From positions 1-64,000 of the forward strand of contig NZ_BMOP01000015.1 of NCBI RefSeq assembly GCF_014647135.1: 64,000 bases of DNA, given 5' to 3'. Of the stretch, positions 58,819 to 64,000 are shown one piece after another. This DNA comes from Shewanella xiamenensis (GTDB taxonomy: Bacteria; Pseudomonadota; Gammaproteobacteria; Enterobacterales; Shewanellaceae). Within the stretch, counting starts at the first letter, position 1, and each line of letters starts with the position of its first letter. Both the position numbers and the translations under genes were made by a program. The notes beneath the pieces are model-generated. The model saw only the letters and a list, made by a program, of their open reading frames with translations, ran no database searches and was not told where the DNA came from.

Positions 58819-60423
58819 ATGGCATACGATCAAGAGTCACAACTCGAACTTGGCAAATACTCTTCACTCATAGACTTAATCGAACGCACTAGCCAACGCT
58901 TTGGCGATAAAACCGCATATGCTTGCTTAGGTAAAAGCAGTAGCTTCAATGAGATAGAACGCGATTCACGCTATTTTGCCGCCTATTTGCAGAATAACAC
59001 TAACCTAAAACCTGGCGATCGGATCGCGATTCAATTACCCAATATTACCCAATTCGTCATCGCCGCCTATGGTGCACTACGAGCAGGCCTGATTCTCGTC
59101 AACACTAACCCGCTTTATACTGAACGTGAGCTTATCCATCAGTTTAATGACTCAGGCGCTAAGGCCTTAGTGGTATTGTCAGATCTGTTGCCAACCCTCG
59201 CCAAAGTGGTTGCAACCACACCAATTGAATTGGTGATTTCGACCCACCCGTTAGATCTTATCGATCCACAAGTTCAGCCCAAAACGGGGCTTAAAAATGT
59301 CGAATTCTGTCACGTATTAAAACAAGGTGCAGAGTTACCATTTACGCGCTTTGTGCCCGCCTTAGGCGATTTAGCCGCGCTGCAATATACCGGTGGTACA
59401 ACGGGCCTCTCCAAGGGAGCCATCCTGACCCACGGCAATATGCTCGCCAATGCGGCGCAGGTAAAATCCCGCATCGGCAGTGTTATCACCGAAGGGGAAG
59501 ATATTTTTGTCGCGCCACTGCCGATTTACCATATCTACGCCTTTATGGTGAACTTGGTGCTGTATTTTGAATGTGGTGGTTGCTCGGTATTAATCCCAAA
59601 TCCCCGTGATATTAATGGCTTAATCAAGACGCTGGCGAAATACCCCTTCACCGGTTTTGCAGGGCTTAACACCTTATTTGTCGCCTTGTGTCATCAACCT
59701 GAATTTAAAGCGCTGGATTTCAGTCATTTAAAAATCACTATTTCTGGCGGTACAGCGCTGACCGCTGCCGCAGCCAATCTATGGCAGCAAACCACAGGCA
59801 ATACCATCAGTGAAGGTTATGGCTTATCCGAGACCTCGCCAGTGATCTCGCTCAATGCACCGGGATATCAAAAGATTGGCACTATCGGTAAGCCCGTTCT
59901 CGGCACTGAGGTCAAACTGTTAGACGAAAACGGTAATGAAGTCGCGCAAGGGGAAGCCGGTGAGCTCGCCGCCCGTGGCCCACAGGTGATGCTAGGTTAT
60001 TGGAATAATCCCCAAGAAACGGCTAATGTGATGACGGCTGATGGTTTCTTTAAAACGGGGGATATTGCGATTCTGAACGAGGAAGGCTTCCATCAAATCG
60101 TTGATCGCAAAAAGGATATGATTATTGTCTCTGGCTTTAACGTCTATCCTAATGAAGTCGAAAACGTGCTTGCTAGCCACCCAAATATCATCGAATGCGC
60201 CGTAGTTGGCGTAAAGGATGAGCACTCTGGAGAAGCAGTCAAAGCCTGTATCGTACTCAAGGATGACAGCCAAGACCCTGAACTGATGAAAACCGCCATT
60301 CTCAACTTCTGCCGCGAGCAACTCACTGCCTACAAACTGCCTAAGTTAATTGAATTTATGCCGCAGCTACCTAAGAGTACTGTGGGTAAAATTCTGCGCA
60401 GAGAGCTTAAAAATCAGCCTTAA
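58819..60423 (+). CDS. fadD: Long-chain fatty acyl-CoA synthetase
   Basis: Membrane-associated ATP-dependent activation of fatty acids to acyl-CoA for beta-oxidation or lipid use. 534 residues with adenylate-forming motifs YTGGTTGLSKGA at about 193-204, GYGLSETSP, FKTGDIA and KDMIIVSGFNVYPNEVE, ending in the PKSTVGKILRRELK lysine motif. GAGGTAG precedes the ATG. Stand-alone, with its own bidirectional terminator. Confidence 0.93.
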   Translation: MAYDQESQLELGKYSSLIDLIERTSQRFGDKTAYACLGKSSSFNEIERDSRYFAAYLQNNTNLKPGDRIAIQLPNITQFVIAAYGALRAGLILVNTNPLYTERELIHQFNDSGAKALVVLSDLLPTLAKVVATTPIELVISTHPLDLIDPQVQPKTGLKNVEFCHVLKQGAELPFTRFVPALGDLAALQYTGGTTGLSKGAILTHGNMLANAAQVKSRIGSVITEGEDIFVAPLPIYHIYAFMVNLVLYFECGGCSVLIPNPRDINGLIKTLAKYPFTGFAGLNTLFVALCHQPEFKALDFSHLKITISGGTALTAAAANLWQQTTGNTISEGYGLSETSPVISLNAPGYQKIGTIGKPVLGTEVKLLDENGNEVAQGEAGELAARGPQVMLGYWNNPQETANVMTADGFFKTGDIAILNEEGFHQIVDRKKDMIIVSGFNVYPNEVENVLASHPNIIECAVVGVKDEHSGEAVKACIVLKDDSQDPELMKTAILNFCREQLTAYKLPKLIEFMPQLPKSTVGKILRRELKNQP

Positions 60424-60463
60424 ACTTGGCTAAAAATCAGTTAATTTGAGCAGTCTTAAATCC

Positions 60464-60500
60464 AAAATAAAACCCCAGGTAGCACTCTGGGGTTTTATTT
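60464..60500. terminator. Bidirectional terminator between fadD and the ABC exporter gene
   Basis: AAAATAAAACCCCAG…CTGGGGTTTTATTT hairpin with T-runs on both strands. Confidence 0.92.
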
Positions 60501-60522
60501 GAGCCTTTTTTAAATCCAAGTC

Positions 60523-62382
60523 TTACTCGCTCAATGGGTTAACCTCATCCGTTAGCAGCTGCAAACTGGCAAACTCGCGATATAGATCATTGGTTTGCAT
60601 TAGAGTTTGATGCTTACCACTGGCAACAATTCGCCCCTTATCAAACACAATAATTCGATCGGCATTAATTACGGTTGCAAGCCTATGGGCGATGATCAGC
60701 GTAGTTTTACCCGACATTAACTCATCAAGCGCCTGCTTCACTTTTTGCTCACTCAAGGCATCGAGTGCACTGGTGGCCTCATCGAGTAATAGGATGGGTC
60801 TGTCGGCTAAAATGGCCCTCGCAATAGCAATCCGTTGTTTTTGCCCGCCGGATAAACGCACACCACGCTCACCCAAATAGGTTTGATAACCTTCATTAAA
60901 TTCACTGATAAACTCATGGGCACGGGCCGCAATACAGGCATCAATCACTTCCTGCTCGCTGGCATCAACGCGGCCATAGCGCACATTTTCCAGCACACTG
61001 GTGGCAAAAATCACTGAGTCCTGCGGCACCAGCGCAAACTGCGCCCGCAAATCCTGTGGTGAAAGCGCAGCAATATCAATCCCATCCAATAAGATACTGC
61101 CCGATGAAGGCACATAAAACCGCTGTAATAACTGAAATAGCGTGCTCTTGCCGGCACCACTCGGGCCGACCAAAGCCACCCGCTCGCCGGCATTTATTAC
61201 AAGGTCTAAGTCGCTGAGCACTAACTGAGTTTGCTCGGGATAATGGAAGTTAAGTTGTTGCAGTTGCAGCTCGCCGCATACTTTATCTGGCAGGGTTTTA
61301 GGCACCAGCGGCGCCGGAATATCGACCTCAGTTTCGGCTAATTCGATTAAGCGTTCTGCGGCGCCCGAGGCGCGTTGGATTTCCCCGACCACTTCACTAA
61401 TGGTCGCAACCGCGCCTGCCACCATCACGGCATAAAACATAAAGGCTGAGAGTTCGCCGCCCGTCATCTTACCCGACATCACATCGTGGGCGCCGACCCA
61501 AGTCACTAGCGCAATGGCAGCAATACTGAGGAACATCACTGAAGAAATCAGCAGCGCGCGGTAACGAATGCGGCCGCTGGCGGCGGTCATCACATCTTCG
61601 ACACGGCCGTTAAATAAAATGCGGTCCTTATCCTCATGGCCATAGGCCTGCACTGTGTGGATCTCATGCAAAGTTTCATCCACATAGGCACCGAGATCCG
61701 CCACCCTATCTTGGCTCTCGCGCGCTAAGGTGCGCACCTTTCTGCCAAAGAAACCGACAGGCCCCAACACCAAAGGCACGGCCAGTAACACCAGTAGTGT
61801 CATCTTCACGCTGGTGATCCCCATCATCGCCAGCCCACCAATAACCGTCACGCCGGAGCGCAGTGCCATAGAAAGACTCGAGCCGACAACGGTTTGCAGT
61901 AAGGTTGAATCGGCGGTAAAACGCGAAATCACCTCACCAGTGCGCACCTTGGCATAAAATGCCGGAGATAATTTAAGTAATTGATTATAAACCGCAAGCC
62001 GAATATCAGCACTGACACGCTCCCCAAGCCATGTCATCAGATAAAAACGGCAAAACACCGCAGTGCCACTCACTGCGGTGATGAGCAACACCAATAGAAT
62101 AATTTCATTCAGCCGCTGGGCGTTATCCTTAATAAAACCTTCGTCCACCATCAGCCGCACGCCCTGCCCGAGGGATAGCCAGGCCAAGGAACCAATCAAC
62201 AGAAATACAATCGCCGCTACCACCCGCAGGCGATAGGGCTTAAGAAATTGCCAAAGCCAGGGCAATACCGCCCGTTGGCGAATCGAAGAATTAGCAGCGT
62301 TGTGAGACATAGTGGACTCTGATAATGATCGTGGGGGAAGTGTACTCGATTCTGTAGGCTCAGTTAGCGATTTGTTCACCAT
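60523..62382 (-). CDS. MsbA-like ABC exporter (fused membrane and ATPase domains)
   Basis: Half-transporter of the lipid/drug exporter class, expected to dimerise in the inner membrane. 619 residues from ATG 62382 (AAGGAT 6 nt upstream): a polar N-terminus of about 45 residues, six membrane helices, and an ATPase with Walker A GPSGAGKST, signature LSGGQKQR, Walker B ILLLDEATSALD and H-loop IIAHR. An ATG at 62310 is a second possibility. It is not next to lpxK, so is unlikely to be the principal MsbA. Confidence 0.9.
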   Translation of the reverse strand: MVNKSLTEPTESSTLPPRSLSESTMSHNAANSSIRQRAVLPWLWQFLKPYRLRVVAAIVFLLIGSLAWLSLGQGVRLMVDEGFIKDNAQRLNEIILLVLLITAVSGTAVFCRFYLMTWLGERVSADIRLAVYNQLLKLSPAFYAKVRTGEVISRFTADSTLLQTVVGSSLSMALRSGVTVIGGLAMMGITSVKMTLLVLLAVPLVLGPVGFFGRKVRTLARESQDRVADLGAYVDETLHEIHTVQAYGHEDKDRILFNGRVEDVMTAASGRIRYRALLISSVMFLSIAAIALVTWVGAHDVMSGKMTGGELSAFMFYAVMVAGAVATISEVVGEIQRASGAAERLIELAETEVDIPAPLVPKTLPDKVCGELQLQQLNFHYPEQTQLVLSDLDLVINAGERVALVGPSGAGKSTLFQLLQRFYVPSSGSILLDGIDIAALSPQDLRAQFALVPQDSVIFATSVLENVRYGRVDASEQEVIDACIAARAHEFISEFNEGYQTYLGERGVRLSGGQKQRIAIARAILADRPILLLDEATSALDALSEQKVKQALDELMSGKTTLIIAHRLATVINADRIIVFDKGRIVASGKHQTLMQTNDLYREFASLQLLTDEVNPLSE

Positions 62383-62530
62383 TGATATCCTTAGGCTTAT
62401 ATGCTCATCAACCTTAGCACATGCGAGTATCAACAGAGCATACCCGAAAGCCCTCATGATAAACAAAATGACATTAGCAAGGCGGGCAATAACAAACGAT
62501 AAAGGCAAAATGCTTTGAGGAATATAACAA

Positions 62531-62556
62531 TAAACCCGCCTAGAGAGCGGGTTTAT
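62531..62556 (-). terminator. Terminator of the hut operon
   Basis: AAACCCGC-TCTCTA-GGGTTT-type stem (AAACCCGCC/AGCGGGTTT) about 85-110 nt after the hutZ stop. Confidence 0.7.
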
Positions 62557-62639
62557 GCTTGCGCCTTAAGTCGGTCAAGCTCAAGGCACAGATTTTCAAA
62601 ATATAAGTCTTCAAGACACAGTGTTTACGCTACAAGCAC

Positions 62640-63197
62640 TTAAGCTACCTGCATATCTTCGGGCGCTTTAGGTGTGCCATGGTGGCCATCACGCTTCCAG
62701 TTAACATCGAGTAATTCACTGCCCGTCAGACTAAAGGCCTGGCCAAAACCTTTGACATACAATCCCTGATGGGGCGCTAACTTATATAGATTAAAGTCCG
62801 TCAGTGCCGCGAGATTATCGGACATTTCGCCAAAGCGTTTTGATAACAAGCTGACACCCTTACTAAAGGTGGGTGTATCCCGCTCAACCGCTTGAGCCAA
62901 AGCGTCGAAGGTGAGGCGTTTACGGGCGAATACCGACTTAGCTTCGGCTTCATCCTCCACCAGCATGACAGACACTTTGGTCGACTGCTTAAGGTTGTGG
63001 CCGTGACGCGCTAAGTCACTCACTAAGATGTAAAATCCATCGTCTGCTAAGGCAAATGGCGCGTAACTGGCATTAGGTTGACCATCGGTATCGACGGTGG
63101 CGAGTTGTAAGGTTTTACGTTGCTGTTTAAAGACCTCTATTTCAGGTAACAGTTTGTCCCTTAAACGCTGTTCTTGCTCGGAAATGTCAGGCTTCAT
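62640..63197 (-). CDS. hutZ: Heme utilisation protein HutZ
   Basis: Cytosolic heme-degrading enzyme of the split-barrel (FMN-binding-like) family, which releases iron from imported heme. 185 residues with LATVDTDGQPNASYAPF at the start of the barrel, the oxidase-like FARKRLTFDA segment, and the C-terminal histidines of RDGHHGTP, the region that holds the heme ligand in Vibrio HutZ. GAGGAAA precedes the ATG. Last gene of the receptor-hutX-hutZ operon, 33 nt after hutX. Confidence 0.93.
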   Translation of the reverse strand: MKPDISEQEQRLRDKLLPEIEVFKQQRKTLQLATVDTDGQPNASYAPFALADDGFYILVSDLARHGHNLKQSTKVSVMLVEDEAEAKSVFARKRLTFDALAQAVERDTPTFSKGVSLLSKRFGEMSDNLAALTDFNLYKLAPHQGLYVKGFGQAFSLTGSELLDVNWKRDGHHGTPKAPEDMQVA

Positions 63198-63230
63198 ATT
63201 GGTTTCCTCAATAAATTACGTTCATCAATG

Positions 63231-63791
63231 TTAATCAGCAAAGGTAGCGGCCAGCGCTTTAAAACGGCGCACTTGCTCAGGAAAAAGCACTCTTTGCTTG
63301 TCACGTCCTAAATAAACTTTAAATACCACTTCCCCCTGAGGTCCAAAAAAGTTAATGGAATGGCTCTCGCTGCCCATAAAAGGTCTGCTGATCAAAGCTA
63401 TCGCCCGCATGCCATCCAATTTAAGATGGCCATGTAAGCCATCCCCTTTGCTGTAGAGGTTGTAGTAACCATGGGCAAATTTTCCTTGGGGAAAATCGCC
63501 TTTAAATTCAAATACACTGCCCGAAAGCATCACTATGGTGGTTAACGAACCCCACTCGGGTAAGCTTTGTAGTAACTCGTACATATGGGCCAAAGGTAAA
63601 AACACTCGCTGCGCTTTAGGTAAGGCGGTAACCACCTCAAGCTCGGCAATCCCTAACTCACTGGCCAATTGTGCAGGCATTAAATCTGGTTGAGTTTCAA
63701 ATCGTTGCCGCAACATTTGCTGGGTTTCAGCATTTGAATCTCGGCGACTCAGCACGTTATCCGTGTTTTCAATGTCGACTGTTTGGGTCAT
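63231..63791 (-). CDS. hutX: Cytosolic heme carrier HutX
   Basis: Carries heme to HutZ. 186 residues matching the HutX/HuvX family (LGIAELEVVTALP, LSGSVFEFKGDFPQGKFAHGYYNLYS, GLHGHLKLD). Located 24 nt after the receptor stop and 33 nt before hutZ. Confidence 0.93.
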   Translation of the reverse strand: MTQTVDIENTDNVLSRRDSNAETQQMLRQRFETQPDLMPAQLASELGIAELEVVTALPKAQRVFLPLAHMYELLQSLPEWGSLTTIVMLSGSVFEFKGDFPQGKFAHGYYNLYSKGDGLHGHLKLDGMRAIALISRPFMGSESHSINFFGPQGEVVFKVYLGRDKQRVLFPEQVRRFKALAATFAD

Positions 63792-63815
63792 TCCGAAAAT
63801 CCTCTATCCCAAGGT

Positions 63816-64000
63816 TTAGAACATGTAGCGTGCAGACAGCTTCATATTACGGCCGGGCTGATACAAGGTTTGCCATGCCTGCTGATATTTCTCATCACCA
63901 ATGTTTTCAATGGCAAAATCAACTCTCAGGCCCGACATCACGCCCATCGCAGGCTCCCAAGCAAGGTACACATCCCACAGGGTATAGTCGTCATACTTAG
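63816..64000 (-). CDS. TonB-dependent heme receptor, C-terminal part (cut by window edge)
   Basis: The frame is open from the right edge to the TAA at 63816-63818. The visible 61 residues end in a typical receptor finish: VDFAIENIGDEKYQQAW…LYQPGRNMKLSARYMF with terminal Phe. Position directly before hutX identifies it as a HutA/HugA-type outer-membrane heme receptor. The 5' end and any Fur box are outside the window. Confidence 0.85.
   Translation of the reverse strand, partial: KYDDYTLWDVYLAWEPAMGVMSGLRVDFAIENIGDEKYQQAWQTLYQPGRNMKLSARYMF

Noticed and set aside
1..64000. CRISPR arrays, tRNA or rRNA genes, prophage genes
   Set aside because: Looked for regularly spaced repeats, CCA-ended cloverleaf sequences, rRNA motifs and phage genes on both strands; none were recognised.

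Overview
The window is a 64 kb piece of a gammaproteobacterial chromosome. Gene content, gene order and protein sequences point to Shewanella, most like the S. oneidensis / MR-4 / MR-7 / ANA-3 group. That assignment is an inference from recognised proteins (Na+-NQR operon with ApbE and NqrM, paired bacterioferritins, HutXZ, RlmG, many chemoreceptors) and was not tested by a search. Apart from the first 1.3 kb the window looks like ordinary core chromosome with short intergenic spaces and many clear hairpin terminators. No rRNA, tRNA, CRISPR array or intact insertion sequence was seen.

Layout. 1-1.4 kb: an AT-rich accessory patch with a HEPN-like gene whose ends resemble an integron gene cassette, followed by a 102 bp inverted-repeat element. 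1.5-4.8 kb: dnaK-dnaJ behind a near-consensus sigma-32 promoter. 5-11 kb: an EamA exporter, a YbaK deacylase, a small membrane protein, proBA and a purine permease. 11.3-14.4 kb: a Fur-box TonB siderophore receptor, then an undescribed transcription unit made of a promoter, a leader with two copies of a 14-nt motif, a 32-codon ORF and a terminator. 14.4-21 kb: an M17 aminopeptidase, PepD, DinB with a LexA box, and a dCache chemoreceptor. 21.3-29.8 kb: two complementary bacterioferritin subunits under FNR- and Fur-type sites, then nqrABCDEF-apbE-nqrM. 30-36.9 kb: a FecA-like receptor, LuxS, an orphan TRAP binding lipoprotein, BolA, AlkB and RlmG. 37-43 kb: a DUF2339 membrane protein, MetY, and a small ORF plus a GreA/B-like gene behind a Fur-like box. 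43-51 kb: an AraC/EamA divergent pair, a chemoreceptor, a second ApbE, a MetJ-controlled NhaC-type carrier (probably MetT), a membrane protein and a pseudouridine synthase. 51.2-55 kb: an inverted-repeat element, a LysE exporter, an S10 peptidase and a thioredoxin-like protein. 55.4-58.5 kb: a sigma-54 activator and a CcoG-like ferredoxin membrane protein linked by a shared palindrome. 58.8-64 kb: FadD, an MsbA-like ABC exporter and a hutZ-hutX-heme receptor operon cut by the window edge.

How the genes work together. Iron and flavin handling dominate: Bfr1/Bfr2, two iron-type TonB receptors, hutXZ, and the flavin-bearing Na+ pump with its own FMN transferase and maturation factor. Several regulatory circuits can be read directly from DNA sites: sigma-32 (dnaKJ), LexA (dinB), FNR/EtrA and Fur (bfr), Fur (siderophore receptor), MetJ (metY and the metT-like carrier), a PsrA-like box (fadD), and a sigma-54 enhancer-binding protein acting on ccoG.

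The items most worth follow-up are the leader/small-ORF unit at 13.7-14.2 kb, the sigma-54 activator/CcoG circuit at 55.3-58.5 kb, and the HEPN cassette at 0.3-1.3 kb.
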